A DNA stretch of 64,000 bases from Selaginella tamariscina (Eukaryota > Streptophyta > Lycopodiopsida > Selaginellales > Selaginellaceae). Every line of letters starts with the position of its first letter. Positions within the stretch are counted from its first letter, which is position 1. The notes beneath the pieces are model-generated. The model made no database searches and was not told where the DNA came from. It worked only from the letters and a program-made list of their open reading frames with translations. The stretch lies in contig PUQB01000082.1 in the NCBI GenBank assembly GCA_003024785.1, positions 562,501 to 626,500 on the forward strand, written 5' to 3'. The position numbers were made by a program, and so were the translations under genes. Below, in pieces: positions 20,791 through 33,984 of this stretch.

Positions 20791-23062
20791 ATGGCACAGT
20801 CTATTATGGCTCTTCTATGCGTGTCAATCCTTCTGCTTGTTGGTATATCTGGTAAGCAAACTCTTCTCTTGTTATTCAATTCATAATATTTCCCATTATT
20901 ATTATTTTTGAGAAATCAATTTTCCATATTCTAGGTAGCACAATTCTCCCTTTCTCCTTTCAAGTTTTTTTTTTAACCCATCTTCTATAGATGTGTGTTA
21001 CTGTTATATATAACTTATAAGTTGTTTGCTTTCAACAGATTGCTTTCAAGCTGCCGATTACCAGCACGCACTTTCAGCAGCCATTCTATTCTATGAAGCT
21101 CAAAGGTCTGGGGAGTTGCCTATGAACCAACGAGTGAAATGGAGAGGAAATTCTGCTCTTCAGGACGGTAGCGAGGTCAATGTAAGTATATCAGTTAAAA
21201 GAAATGGATATGTAACTGATGATAAGTTGTTTCTGTCAGGTGAATCTTGTTGGTGGTTACTACGATGCTGGCGACAATGTGAAGTTTGGATTTCCTATGG
21301 CTTTTACCATCACTATGCTTGCATGGGGAGCTGTGGAATATGACCAGCAGATTGCTGATGCAGGTGAGCTCGAGAACCTGAAAGATGCTATTCGCTGGGG
21401 AACAGATTATCTACTTAGAGCTCACACTGGTCCAAGAGAATTATGGGTGCAGGTGAGTCTTCCAGTTCATGCCCTAATAATTAGGTTTAGTTGCATACAC
21501 TTATATAGGCACCTGCTTATGTATGCACCTGCTTAGGTGGGTGATCCAAACAAGGACCACAGTTGTTGGCAGAGGCCAGAGGATATAGAACCACCAAGGA
21601 CATCCTACCTCATCAACGAGAACTCTCCTGGTACAGAAGTTGCTGCAGAGACATCTGCAGCAATGGCAGCGTCATCTATTGTGTTCAAAGACTCGGATCC
21701 TACTTACTCTAGCCAGTTGCTCCAATCTGCAATACAAGTACGTTCTTATGCATTATATATATATATATAATATATATATGCACACACAGATAGAGGTCCA
21801 TGTTAGTATCTTCATTGACAACACACACACACACGCACATAAGAGTCATAGCTTTTATAACAGTCATGTGTGTTTGTGTAAAATTCTGTATTTTAGTAGT
21901 TTAATTATTATAGAAAGCATTCCATACAAATATATACTACACATTTCTGACTTAGGTTGCTACTTGTCCAGCTATTTGAATTTGCAAACGAAGCTCGAGG
22001 CTCGTTTGGTGGGGGTTGCCCTTTCTATTGCTCTTACTCGGGTTACAATGTAAGTTTTCCTATTATTTATGATAATTATGTTTATAAGCTTATTTAATAT
22101 ACATATAAGTTCATATAAACAAATTTACAGGATGAGCTTCTATGGGATGCCTCCTGGCTATACAAAGCAACGGGATCTGCTGAGTATCTAAAGTATATTT
22201 TTGATAATATGTCTTGGAGTCAGAAAGTTACTGAGTTTACCTGGGACAAGAAGGACGCTGGATTTCAAGTTCTACTCTCTAAGGTAACATAAGAGTTAAC
22301 CTAATCATCCCTATGGAATCTAATAACAATATTGCAGATGAATGGTTTTGAGCAGTACAAGGATTATGCCAATTCCTTCTTCTGTGCAATTCTTCCAAAT
22401 ACTCCTCAAACTAGTGTGAGCAGAACACCAGGTATGTATAAAAATACACATCTCCTAAATGTGTGCATATATCATGTATTTTGGATACACATTGACTTGT
22501 GAAGTTTACACTTAAGTATCACTGTAATTATTCCACTGTAAATGCACTTTCAAATGCGTATATTTTTTCTTTGACACTTAGGTGGACTTCTATATATAAG
22601 GTCAAATACCAACACCCAGTACACCACCGGTGCATCTTTCTTGCAGCAGTATATGCAGATTACTTGGAGATGCAAGTTTTACATGTGGTTCAGCAATCTT
22701 CACATCTAGAGATCTTATGCAGTTTGCAGCAAGTCAGGTAGATTACATCCTTGGGGCGAACCCATTAAGGATGTCCTACATGGTTGGCTTTGGTGACAAA
22801 CTTCCCTCAACAACCTCACCACCGTGGTGCGTCGATAGAGTCCATATACACCCACCCTACACACGTAGAGTGCAACGATGGTTTTGGGGAATGGTTTAAT
22901 AGGAACTCTCCTAACCCAAATTTGCTAACTGGTGCCATAGTTGGAGGGCCTGATCAGAATGATCAGTTTGTGGACTCCCGGTCGAACTATGCTCAGCTTG
23001 AGCCTGCTACATATGTTAATGCTCCATTGGTTGGATTGCTTGGTCGACTCTATGCAAGTTGA
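20791..23062 (+). CDS. Glycoside hydrolase family 9 endo-beta-1,4-glucanase (secreted)
   Basis: Eight exons fit GT-AG splicing: 20791-20851, 21039-21181, 21240-21452, 21537-21737, 21972-22049, 22131-22283, 22338-22431 and 22582-23062. They give about 474 residues, close to the usual 480-500. An N-terminal signal peptide ([20 protein letters not shown]) is followed by the GH9 start [33 protein letters not shown] carries the catalytic-base aspartates, and [18 protein letters not shown] and [21 protein letters not shown] (catalytic acid Glu) follow in order. There is no membrane anchor or C-terminal CBM49, so it is of class B. It would cut cellulose or xyloglucan-type glucans in the wall. The last exon needs at least two single-base frame corrections (near 22645-22685 and 22795-22805), probably sequence errors. 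Confidence 0.9.
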
Positions 23063-24218
23063 AAGACAAGATTCGTGGAGCTGTGTGTACAGAGTAGAGA
23101 ATTAATTGGAACATGTGAATGATTTAAATCAAAATCTCTTTAATTAGTATCAAAATGGGTTTTTCATCAATACTTGTCTCACATCCCTTTAAAAGTTTTC
23201 CACTGCTATATGCACTATTGATTTGATGCACGTCCACTAATAGCAGTGACAATTGTATGGTCTATATACTCATGCTCTTTGCTCTCTACAAAGCTTATTA
23301 ACTTTGGAGGGGAAACCATGCCATACGCAGAGATCACGTTGACACCATTTGGAGTCTGGACCAGTGAAAATCTGCATTTTAAATGCATAATTTTATGTAA
23401 AACCTTAAAAATTATGCATTTAAGATGCAGATTTTGGTTTGGACTGCTGCGCGTGTGAAAGTGTTAAATCTCATCATTATAATATTAGAATGTAATCCAT
23501 TGACTTTAACAAGTTTTACTAAATGTACTCAAGTAATATTTAAAATCACATAACACAGGGTACGGTCCTAATTGAGATGCTCATAATTTGTATTAAGAGA
23601 TGATCGTTTTTCCGGTTTAACATTTAATTATATACTCATGCATGTGTATGTACATGCCAAATGTATACAAATAGAATTTTCCCTATATCCATATATAAGG
23701 AGTGTTAATTGTGTTATTTAAATATTATCAAAAGTCAAAAAATAAAATATTTCCAAATTGATCTAAATGTTTTTAAATTAGTTATTTTAAACTTTGTTAT
23801 CTTTAGCTTGTAAATGAATGCCATGTTTCTAAATTGGATTCTTAAGATATAAGATGTCTAATATACAATAGCTTTAATGATGCCTTCAGTAGGTTTGTGA
23901 GGACTACATGGAGATACTATTTTTCACATGAACATCCAAAAGCCATGATACTTGTGCAAAATGAGGCTGTATCATATAAATATAATATAAATAAATATTT
24001 AAGTTTATATTTTTAAATATTTATATGTGCAAGAGTTAACTGTAAAACTGAACTTTTAAGTGGTTAAATTTAATTTTAGCCCCCAGGATAAAGTTACTCT
24101 GTTCACTATTGTCATTTATGTTTATTTGAAATGAAATACAATACTTACTAATGACAATATATATATATATAGCTCATTAAACAACCGATTAATCAAAACC
24201 GGAGTTCCCATATACGTC
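23063..24218. other. Intergenic with one strong hairpin
   Basis: AT-rich DNA between the convergent GH9 and YKT6 genes. Apart from the hairpin at 23350-23450 and a short TA tract near 24160, nothing was recognised. Confidence 0.5.
23367..23435. repeat. Near-perfect hairpin, ~28-bp arms
   Basis: The left arm at 23367-23394 (starting AAAATCTGCATTTTAAATGC) pairs with 23407-23435 (ending GCATTTAAGATGCAGATTTT), with one or two mismatches and a 12-base loop. Weaker pairing continues outward (GTCTGGACCAGTG against GGTTTGGACTGC), giving roughly 40 bp of stem. It could be a miRNA-type precursor, a short MITE or a 3' processing structure for the GH9 transcript about 310 bp upstream. Confidence 0.5.
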
Positions 24219-25576
24219 TCACAAGATGGTACAGCATTGATTCGTTTTCTTCGCTTGCTTATAAAACACCTGATAACCAAAACATCTCAGTTTTAATATT
24301 AACTACTATCAACAGTGGTTAATAGTTAATAGTTAGTAGGTTAATAGTGTGTGTGGAGTGTAGATGAATATATCGGTTATAATTGTTAAAGATTACCTGG
24401 GAAGCCATACTGAGATCAGAGCTCTTTTCAACCAGCGAATCAAGTTTCTCTCCTCGCGCAAGCACACTCTCAATGGTCTTGTGCTGTATTACATATATCA
24501 ACTGATTGAACTTTAACATTCATAAATGTAGTCACATTTATGTATACATTCATGTCTGCAAACAAACAACTATGAACGAATTTAAACATACCAGTATGAC
24601 TTTTGTATCATCCAAATCTCTCTGTATCTTCAACAGCTTGTCAGCTTCGTGTGGATCCTGACAAATAAGTACATTAAATATAAGAACAAGTGGGGTGGTC
24701 CAGAATGGGAAAGCAATACCTGGTACTTCGAAAGAGCCTGGTTCAAATCCGGCCATGTATCAGCCTTATCTGATGTTACAGTTTTCCACGAGTTTCCAAA
24801 TGTCTGTTGGTATTCATCAAGGATCTGCATAACAAAGAGTTATACGTGCTTGTGCGTATGGTTAAGGTATAGTATATTATTGAAAATAGAGATTTTAAGT
24901 ACCTTGACAACAACACTGTAAGCACTCCGCATTGGGTATGTTTTGTCCGCAAACACGACCCCGCACAATCCGTTTCTGTTATAGCAATACACGACATACT
25001 CTACACGAGATATATCAGTTATACATTGATCCATATATCTTACAAGTAGATTTCTCGTGTGTGTTTAATTGTTAAAAGTCACTACATGTAATGAACCTTA
25101 ATGAGGACTCAGTTATACATAAAAGATATCAGTGACATTCTTATCAGTCTTAGTGGGCACTCAATTATACACATTATTATCATTATAACTTATATACACA
25201 CGTGTAAAAGATTTGAGCCGAATACTCTATAGACAACTATTATACCTTATCATTCTTATGGAAAATATGTGTGTGTGTGAGAGAGAAAACATATGTTATA
25301 TAGTTGATATACCCGATCTATAACAGTGTCTTATAACAATTAAACGGTATAGATCTTACCGTCTTGCTCCACCTGTTGGCGCGTTCCATTGGGGGTGCGC
25401 TTCGCAAGAGTACGAGCTACAAAGAGAATGAATTCTTTGGCACTTGCCCGCTGGAAGAATCCGAAATGGCTCACATCGGACGCATTGGCGAGCAAAATCG
25501 GCTCGGAGCCGCTACCGGAAGCCGATGTTCCTGCTGAATCGCTCACCTTGAGCACCACAAGCGCCGTGATCTTCAT
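24219..25576 (-). CDS. YKT61: YKT6-type longin R-SNARE
   Basis: Six exons on the minus strand (25576-25360, 25000-24903, 24824-24720, 24657-24592, 24483-24397, 24269-24219) sum to 208 codons in one uninterrupted frame. The family length is about 199. The longin domain starts [13 protein letters not shown] and includes [17 protein letters not shown] and [18 protein letters not shown]. The SNARE motif runs [20 protein letters not shown] through [20 protein letters not shown], with the central Arg of R-SNAREs. The protein ends CCTIL, the dual-lipidation box where one Cys is farnesylated and one palmitoylated. It acts in ER-Golgi, vacuolar and autophagosomal fusion. It diverges from the LSD1-like gene across about 500 bp. 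Confidence 0.93.
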
Positions 25577-26074
25577 CGCCTTGCAGAAGAATTAGGGCTT
25601 CTATGTGGAAGCTTTACGACCGTAGTAATAGAGGGCCAGAAAAACTAATAATGGACGGTTTAGATTCGGTCAATCGAGATTAATCCAGTTTGACGATTAC
25701 CGTCGGATGGAGGATTGGAATGGAAGGATAGGATTTACTCGTTTTCATTGGCTTTCTAGGAACATTCTTGTGTGGAGAAAAACACAAAGCTCATTCAAAC
25801 AGGGGAAGAAGCTGGAGGCTTCTAGGGTCTGGGAAGCAGAGGGCGCTCCAGGGCGGGCCGCATCCGGTTTGTACTCCTGTAGGAAATCGCCCTGTTGCGG
25901 CATCCGATTCGTCATCTCGTAAGCAAATCTTTGTAATCCTCGTTTTCGTGAGGCGCTGGTGAGAAAATCCGCTTCGATTCATCAATCTTTTGCGGGATCC
26001 AATGCGTCATTCTGGCGTCAGAAGATAGCTATTTGATCCCGTACTGAATTGCGTCAATCCTAGCACGGAAGCAA
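25577..26074. promoter_or_regulatory. Shared upstream region of YKT6 and the LSD1-like gene
   Basis: This 498-bp interval separates two divergent starts and must hold both promoters and 5' UTRs. It is more GC-rich than the other intergenic DNA. No clear TATA box was found. A possible 5' UTR donor (CTCGTAAGC) lies near 25915. Confidence 0.4.
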
Positions 26075-27257
26075 ATGCCTGTTCCTCTTGTGCCCTATCC
26101 TCCGCAACCCATGCCACCGCCAGGTAAAAATCTTTCTTTTAGCGATATTCTATCCATAGTCGGGTCTCCCATCGGTTCTTGAATTTTATATCAATTTTAA
26201 TGTTTTGTGCAGGACCTCAATCGCAGTTAATATGTGGTGGATGTAGGACTTTGTTAGTATATCCTCATGGAGCTACGAATGTTCGCTGTGCTCTCTGTAG
26301 CTCTGTGACTCCTGTCCCACCTCCAGGTAATGTGAAGTTGGTATGTCTTGTTAACATATAAAGATCGTATCTCTATATTATATCAATTAACTATGATATT
26401 TTAAATGCCATGTTAGATATTAAGTTCATATCATATACTATCTAGATGGATGTTATAAAGCGTATAAGGCCTACATTACTGTCGTATAATGCTTGTTTTG
26501 TCCTTTCGTTCACTTTTTGTCAAGTTATACTTGACTTTGTATTGTTTTACCCGTCTGTGTGTCGGGCTTAAATATGAACTTATAATTGTGCTCGATTTGA
26601 TTTTATCTTCTGTGGTCCCAGGAACCGAGATGGCACAGCTTGTTTGTGGCGGCTGCAGAACTTGGTTGATGTACGTTCGAGGAGCAAACAGTGTGCAGTG
26701 TTCATGTTGTCACACCATCAACTTGGCAGTCGATTGTACGTATCTGTAAACGTATACATACATATGTACATGTATGCATATGTATAACTTCAATGTTATT
26801 CTTTGCAGCCAATCAAGTTGCTCACATCAACTGCGGAGGTTGCAACACGACGCTTATGTATGCATACGGAGCACAGTCTGTTAAGTGTGCCTTTGCCAAT
26901 ATGTGACTCAGATACCGGTAAGCGATAGTCTTAACTCCATTTCTAAGTTAATCTTGTTAATTTAGTAACATCTGATAACAGTAATTTTAGTACTAATTAT
27001 TTGTAATGTATTCTTTGTAGATGAACAATTTAAGAATGCCTGCTGTACCCGTTCAAAGGCCCCCGCATATGCCTGCCCCGTCTGCTTCTGGCTCTGAGGT
27101 AATTTACTAAAATATTTCTCGCTCGCGGGACGTTAAAACATTTCTTTTTGCAGACGGCACCGGCACCGGCACCACCTATCAGGCAGCAGTCTCAAACTGT
27201 GGTTGTGCAAAATCCGATGACTATGGATGAGAGCGGAAAATTGGTATGTAATATATC

Positions 27258-27323
<66 letters not shown>

Positions 27324-27416
27324 AGTATATCTGTGTGTGTCGCATATATATACTGGATTTATTATGTATTACAGGTTAGTAGTGTTGCTGTTGGAGTGAC
27401 CACTGATACGAACTGA
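26075..27416 (+). CDS. LSD1-type zinc-finger protein (three zf-LSD1 repeats)
   Basis: Seven exons are inferred: 26075-26123, 26213-26326, 26622-26735, 26809-26917, 27021-27098, 27154-27243 and 27375-27416. Three zf-LSD1 modules follow one another: [38 protein letters not shown] and [20 protein letters not shown] Pro/Ala-rich tail ([15 protein letters not shown]) and a conserved [16 protein letters not shown] end follow, as in plant LSD1/LOL proteins. These act as transcriptional regulators or scaffolds that restrain hydrogen-peroxide-triggered cell death and bind metacaspases and bZIPs. One module per exon is the normal layout. A single T is missing from the run near 26891-26893 relative to the family frame ([11 protein letters not shown]), likely a consensus error. 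Intron 6 contains a long CT/TA microsatellite. Confidence 0.9.
27261..27322. repeat. (CT)n(AT)n microsatellite in the last intron of the LSD1-like gene
   Basis: About 20 CT units followed by 11 AT units lie shortly after the exon-6 donor. Length polymorphism is likely. Confidence 0.95.
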
Positions 27417-27608
27417 GTATATACCGAGCGAATATCCCTGTTTACGGGTTTCATTTACAATGAAACATTTTTTGCATTGTGAAAAGTGTGTGAAAAAATA
27501 CATATATTTTCCGTGTTAAAGAATATCCGAGTACATTCTAGTGGTATGTTCCGAGAATAAGTATAATCCCTATTTTAGTATATTCTACTCAAGAACCCTA
27601 GTTCAAGG

Positions 27609-28554
27609 ATGGAGGGAGGAGGGAGTGCGATTCAGAACGAGATTCAGCCGACTTTTGAGCCGATCGCGGATGTCCGCAGGACGGCGAAGCTGATCGGATC
27701 TGTGGAGAATGAAGCCAGGGATGCCGCCGAGAGCTTCGATTCGCTGGTTGCGTCTCTCCGATCTGCCATGATTGAGGTACATTTTCCATTGTATCTTAGA
27801 TTTGCACAAGAATAATACACATTGTGGATATATGCGCTGTATATAACGTTTTTTTTACATATGTAATTATGCATGCAATCGTGTAGTTTTGATCATTTTT
27901 GCAATATACTATACTTACTTCGATTTTCCGCTTCAGAATTGTAGATTATCATAATTTTGATAACTTCTTGTAACATATGTTATTTTCATAAGAAGTTTTT
28001 TTCCCTTCTCATTTTCTTTTGCCAGGTCAGCAGCAGCACTTTGGAGCATCTAGTATGCTACAATGAGGCAGCTGGAAATCTACAGAATGCATGTAAGCTT
28101 GCTGTTTCTAAACACACACATGCGTATAGACATACATACACGTATATAAGTCCATACCGAGTTAACAATTTATTCTCTGTTCACCTATTTCTATAGATAT
28201 TGTTTGCATTTCCATATATGATTCCTGCTTGGCGACCTGTACATGTGTATATTATTTAGGTATTGAGGCATCTAGCAAAGGCAACAAGTTTGTCAACTCA
28301 TGTTTGAGGTAAATGAGAAAAATATGTGCTTGTTTCTTTCTGTAAATCTCGGGACTTTTGTAGATTAAACGAAGAGGTGAAGGATATCAATCCATTGGCT
28401 GCTCAAATGTATTGTGTGTGTGTGTGTGTTAGCTGTAGTATATTTTAGTATCATACATTCTGGTAGTTCACCTTGACAATGTTATAGAAAGCTGTTGAGG
28501 CAGGCGGTGGATCAACTTGAGCATCAGACAAATCGTCATTTATCACGTGCTTAA
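27609..28554 (+). CDS. BORCS6/lyspersin-like (DUF2365) small coiled-coil protein
   Basis: Five exons (27609-27776, 28026-28092, 28260-28308, 28364-28408, 28488-28554) join in one clean frame of 131 residues. The order of conserved pieces matches the C-terminal domain of BORC subunit 6: an acidic helix (ARDAAESFDSLVASLRSAM), a Ser-Thr-x-Glu-His segment (SSTLEHLVCYNEAAGNLQ), KGNKFVNSCLRLNEEV, then KLLRQAVDQLEHQTNRHL. In animals BORC places lysosomes through Arl8. In plants related complexes act at the vacuole or endosome, which is inferred rather than shown. No membrane segment. It is one of the few genes here with no frame break. The family call is from remembered motif order and could be a related BLOC-type protein. 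Confidence 0.6.
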
Positions 28555-29444
28555 AATGTACGACACCACTTTTATATGTATTCAAATTATATCATACACA
28601 CGTATGTCACATTGTATGAAATATCCAAGTTATCATTCAGTTGATTCATAATTCGATACTTGTAAATGCATTTGTTCCATTGCATCTGCATGTGTATCTG
28701 GCCACACACACAGACATACACATATCAATTAAACAGATATATTTTTTTTCTATAAAATAATACATATTTTATAACTCTTTGTTTTATCTTATTTCAGGTT
28801 TTGCAATGCGTTAATACATAATGTTCATCAGTTTTAGCTTTAATAATCACAGGTAAATGATATGAGAGAGAGAGAGAGAGATTTTATTAACAATACAGTT
28901 ACCACGGTATTTGGAGATTCATTTATGATCTAAGACTTGAATAAATTAAACTTTTGATATAAACTGTATTTAGTGTCGTTTTTAATATGTCTATATCATG
29001 TTTATGCTTATACTGTTATATCATAGAAATAGACACACACTTTACATCCTTTCGGTATATTCATGTGCCGCATGTAATTCCCATCTTTATAATGATGTTA
29101 TGGGGTTTAAGCACAAAACGCAGGGAGAATTAACATTCTACGGGTCATTATCATACATTATGTCATCCTTATGGTATATATATGACAAAAGAAGCAGACA
29201 TCTATTAAATTATCCATGCTTTAACCTCATGCTATGGTCATATTAATCTTTAAATAATCCATATTAAAGACTCCTCTCTCTCTATCTCACGCACACACAC
29301 ACAACGTATTGTATGTATATGTGTGTGCTATATATTTATATATATGGTATACATATGTATATATACTTGTGATTATATGCACATGCTTGGGTTTCTTCAT
29401 ATGTTTATCTGGTTCAATGTTTGTGAAAGTATATTATAAAACTA
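28555..29444. other. Intergenic, microsatellites only
   Basis: Short GA, CA and TA tracts (for example 28865-28880 and 29289-29301) occur in AT-rich DNA. No gene was seen. Confidence 0.5.
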
Positions 29445-31447
29445 GTGCAAGTTGATGAATCGTGCATACAAATCGAGATAATAGTCATCATTGGTTCTTA
29501 TTTTCCTTATTTTCTGGTTCAATGTTTAACTGATCCAGAAGTACTTATTTCATATAGTAGTCGGAGTGCCACGAGGGGGATTACGTTATACGTCTTTATA
29601 TGCATATGTATGTGTATCTGGCATTGCGTACGCGTGCGCGTATGCATACACATATTGATTTGTTCAGCTTATGGAGCTGGATTTTTGTCGGAGCAGTCGT
29701 TTTCCTCTTGGACTTTGGAAGCCGGGTTTGCATTCATGGCAAAGGCTCTCTGTACACTGTCAGTGTGGAAGAATTCATATAGATTTGGTACTGTACGCTC
29801 TCTCTCTCTCTCTCGTGTGTGTAGTTAAGTTAACAATAGTTAACTCCTTGCATTGTTATCTCGTCTTAGTTCTAACAACTAATACATTTAATTAACGTGT
29901 TAGTCTTAAGCCAGTAATTTAAGGACCTCTAAAGTTTAACTGAAGTAGATACTAAACATAACTTCCCATATTTAGTAATGTTAATACTAACTTCTTTCTT
30001 AAACGACTATTATGTATCGATAAGTCTTAGTTAAAATAATGCACTATCCTTTCCAGTCTTAACTCGGTTTAGTTAAACATAATGTGATGTTTTGGTACAG
30101 TGTCAGGGGGCAATGCATATAGATTCGGTGCTGGATACGTACCTGTTGGGTATGGTTTTTTCCGCGTGTGAAGAGTGCTTTCATCATCCTATTCGTAAGC
30201 AGATGGGTATGGATTCCTACAGCAGGGAGAACGAACTACAGACAACGTATATCGTAGTTGGGGCCTGCTTACACACACACTGCTACACTCGTTCCATGTG
30301 ATCAATCAAATCCAGCATTTAAAGTACTTCTGTTGGTGGGGATTTGGTATTGGTTATAGGCGGCTTCTCCGCTGGCAAGTGTTCGTACAACACATATATA
30401 TGTCTCTTTCTCTCAGGCAAGGAACTATATATTATATAGTAGTGTATATATTTTATTGTATATAGACTGTATTGACTCTCTACTGCTTTGGCAGTTTCTA
30501 GGCTCTTCCTCCAAGAATAAGATGGCTAAGATAGCTAATCTGGTGTTTCAATATTGGTGTTCAACGCTAAACATAGAGGTATCCAAGTTAGCAGATACAC
30601 ATAGATAGCATGTGTATGTGTGTAACGTGTTAAACTTAAAGTTAGGAGTTAGGCACATATATGTCAGGTATTTCATTAGAACAAGATACCTAAGCTAGTG
30701 TAAGTTGGTAAGTTAAACTTACAACTTAAGGAACATATGTCATCTTATTTCATTCGAATAAGCTAGCTATTAAGCCAGGTTCAGCAACCGCTAAACATAG
30801 AGGTGCCCTGACATTACAGTAAACTTCACGCAAAATATGTCATCTAAATATAATTGACTAAAGCAGTAGTTAACTCGTACACATTGACTGCGTATGTGTG
30901 TCTCTCTCGTGTCTGCTTGTCTGCTTTAAGCAATGTTATTGTCGATCTTAAATTCAAAAAAAATAGTATTTTACACTACGTGTACATAGTTAGATCGGTT
31001 CTGCGTGCAGAAGTTACACGTGGTGATAGGTACGACTTGTTAGATATGCTTAACCTGGTGATTAGTCAAACGTAAGTAGCTTTTAATCTAGCTTTTGAAG
31101 TACTAGATACATAGGTAGGTGTAGTGTGCAGCTAAGTTGACCATATAGATAAGTGTTTTATATCATCTGCCTAATTACCTCGGTTTGAGACTTTTGCAGG
31201 TGTAGTACGCACGGACGTACGTACACAGTTCAACGCATCCACGTGCATTGTGTCACATGCGTGTGACTTGTGACCGGATTTTCACATACATCTCCAACGG
31301 TGCTCGGTATGTCTACTTCTTAGTACATATACTTTATATCATTTCATTTGTTAATTTGTTATAATTTCTATTTACATTTATAAAGCTAGAATATCTTGTT
31401 ATTTAGTATATGTAAATAAATAATAAATATATATATAAATATATATT

Positions 31448-31482
<35 letters not shown>

Positions 31483-32474
31483 TTGTGAATGATTTGAATA
31501 TGTTGAAAAAGATGGACAAGTTCTGGTATTGCATGTGGGAATTGATTGCGAGCAGGCAGCGCGTGTGCTTGCCTAAGCATACCTCTCATTTAGCATTACA
31601 CTCTCTTCCTACCGTCTCCCGTGAGCGTGTGTATGTATACACGTATTGTACATGACCTTTGTCCGTAATATGCAGCGTTTATTTGTTTTATTTCATATAT
31701 ATTATGTATAGACTAGTAGGTCGTGTGTAGGCACAGATCATCTCTATCTCCGTATGGCTCTATAGGCGCACCTTTGGGAATTCGGGAATTTGCCAGTCAA
31801 GTTTCCCGTCAGAAGGTTAACAATTTCTATGTACCGTTAACTCACCGTTAATTTAAGTAGTATACATTTAACTATATTTTAATAAGTTAAACATTTTTTC
31901 TTAACTACACTCACTGTAGCTATGTAATTATATATATTATTTTTAGCTTAAACATGTATTATAACACATGATTAAGCTAAACAGAAATGATTAACAGGTG
32001 TATTTGAAAACTGAACAGGAGAGGATGATACTGGGTTCCAAGGCACGCACACACAGACATAGAGACACACATTCATTATAAGTGTGTCCTTGGGAGTATA
32101 AAGTCAGCGAGCTGGGAGACTAAATAGTACCGGTGCTGGTAAGCAATTATCTTCTGTGCACACACACATACACATACACACAAGGTGCCTCGGAGTTAGC
32201 AAACCTTTTAACTTCATAGAAGCTCGAGTATGAGTGTGTTGTATCTATCGACTTTACACTATCCTCCCTCCCTCAGATAATTCTTACAATACTCTATAAT
32301 AATTATATATACTATACTACACGCATAATTATACGCTATCATACTCGTATTTTACTATAACCAGTTATGCTTTACATGTTTACTGATCCTACAGCTAGTA
32401 CCTTAATGTAGCATCTTCATTAGTATATTAGCAAGTTCATATTAGTATAGATAACTATTATAACTATTATACTT

Positions 32475-32529
<55 letters not shown>

Positions 32530-32686
32530 AGAGATAAGAGTGTTGTTTAAGAAGTCTTTCATGTGAAACTACTTAAACAGCACAAGAATACTGATTATGT
32601 ATATATGCAGAGGAGAGGGGAGCCCGTGCTGGTAGAAGTCCGTGGACCGTAAAAGCTTGATTGGATGGGGGAGGTGAGTGTAATAT
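29445..32686 (+). other. Possible unidentified multi-exon gene
   Basis: Several short, more GC-rich, stop-free stretches are bounded by plausible AG and GT sites. They include 29667-29788 (LMELDFCRSSRFPLGLW), 30101-30205 (GAMHIDSVLDTYLLGMVFSA), 30500-30580 (KNKMAKIANLVFQYW), 30990-31072 (VLRAEVTRGDRYDLLDMLNL), 31510-31630 (MDKFWYCMWELIASRQRVC), 31735-31816, 31998-32048 (VYLKTEQERMILGSKA) and 32611-32650 (GEPVLVEVRGP then a stop). I do not recognise a family. The frame choice between stretches is not proven, and the intervening DNA is full of CA/TA/CT tracts. It may be a real gene with tiny exons, a decaying gene or chance. Confidence 0.25.
32478..32531. repeat. (CT)n(CA)n compound microsatellite
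   Basis: About 13 CT units run straight into about 14 CA units. Confidence 0.95.
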
Positions 32687-33518
32687 ATATATTATGTATG
32701 TATATGTATTATAATATATATGTCATATGCATGTGTGGCGGGACTCATGGATCATGTGTGTATAACAGAACAAGTTTTGAAAGAAAAGAAAGATTTGTTC
32801 TTTTTTCCACTGGCATGCTTTCAAACTATAAAATATATATATGATGATCACAGTACGGTGGACATGACATGTATGCATGGCTGGCTCGTCACTTTTCAAA
32901 GAATATGTGTACAATATATTTATTATATTTTTCTATATATTTATATATATATATTATTATCACATCCTAGTGTGACGTAGCATATCAGGTGATGTCACTT
33001 CGAGAGGCATGTTTAGGTTTGCATAATTACCCTGTTTTGACTTTTTAAGTTACCTGAACATGGACATGTTGTGTGTGTGCGTGCGTGTGTTTCTGTCATA
33101 CAACACACACACACACATAATCATATCTATATATACAAAAAATATACATGTCGGTGTGAATGTTTTTATTTATTCTTGTGGTTGGAATGCGAATGTTTGT
33201 CTCTGACAGACATTCGCAATTAGATTTCCTACATGTAACAATGTGTATATATAAGTATATAGACGAGTAAATATACACAATACAATGTATGGCTCTCTGC
33301 AAACATATATATACATATACATATATAGCTATAGCTATTTAGATACATTAGATGTATTATACGATATATATACAAGTTGATCATGTGTCACATATTCTCT
33401 TCTAGCTTATATATATATATATTATATATATACAAGTAATATATAAATGTGCTTTGCACACGGTCTTATCATTTGGGTGTGCCTGTATATACACATTTAC
33501 ATATACATAAAGATTGGA

Positions 33519-33556
<38 letters not shown>

Positions 33557-33984
33557 GTTTTCTCGTGTTTGTATTAGATACGTACTTACACAAATAGAAT
33601 ATTTGATAGAATGCTACACGCACGCGCGCGCGCACACACACAGAAAGAACGTATATTCCAATGGAATATCGCTAGTACATGTGGTGCTATAACAACGGGA
33701 AAAGAGAGAAATGGGGGCGAATAACGGCCTACCGACATGGATGCGAGGGAACACACGGGGGTAGTTTTCTGGTGGCCTGTTCGCGTGGCGCTTACGTGGA
33801 TACTTACGTGGCAGCTAACAACAAACTCAACAACTGTCTGTGTGGCCGCGCGAATGCGGGCGCAGGTAACGGAGTCTGTATAAAAAAGTAAACCTCCTTT
33901 TCTCATCTCTTCCCTTTTGTCTATCTATTCACATACATACCTGTTCCTTTGTAACTCATATAGTCGTTGGCTCATAGTAAAACA
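32687..33984. other. Intergenic region upstream of the MYB gene
   Basis: The stretch is dominated by TA/CA tracts (TA run near 33526-33552; CG/CA run near 33618-33640). The last ~250 bp (33700-33960) are GC-richer and likely contain the MYB promoter and 5' UTR, with TATAAAAA near 33880 as a TATA candidate about 100 bp before the ATG. Confidence 0.4.

Noticed and set aside
24735-24760. tRNA-like B box (GGTTCAAATCC)
   Set aside because: It lies in YKT6 exon 3 and has no acceptor or anticodon arms around it.
33402-33692. ORFs on both strands through TA/CA repeats near 33.5 kb
   Set aside because: They are low-complexity Ile/Tyr/His-rich translations of microsatellites.
33586-33906. 106-codon minus-strand ORF upstream of the MYB gene
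   Set aside because: It has no recognisable motif, and it overlaps a CG/CA tract and the likely MYB promoter.
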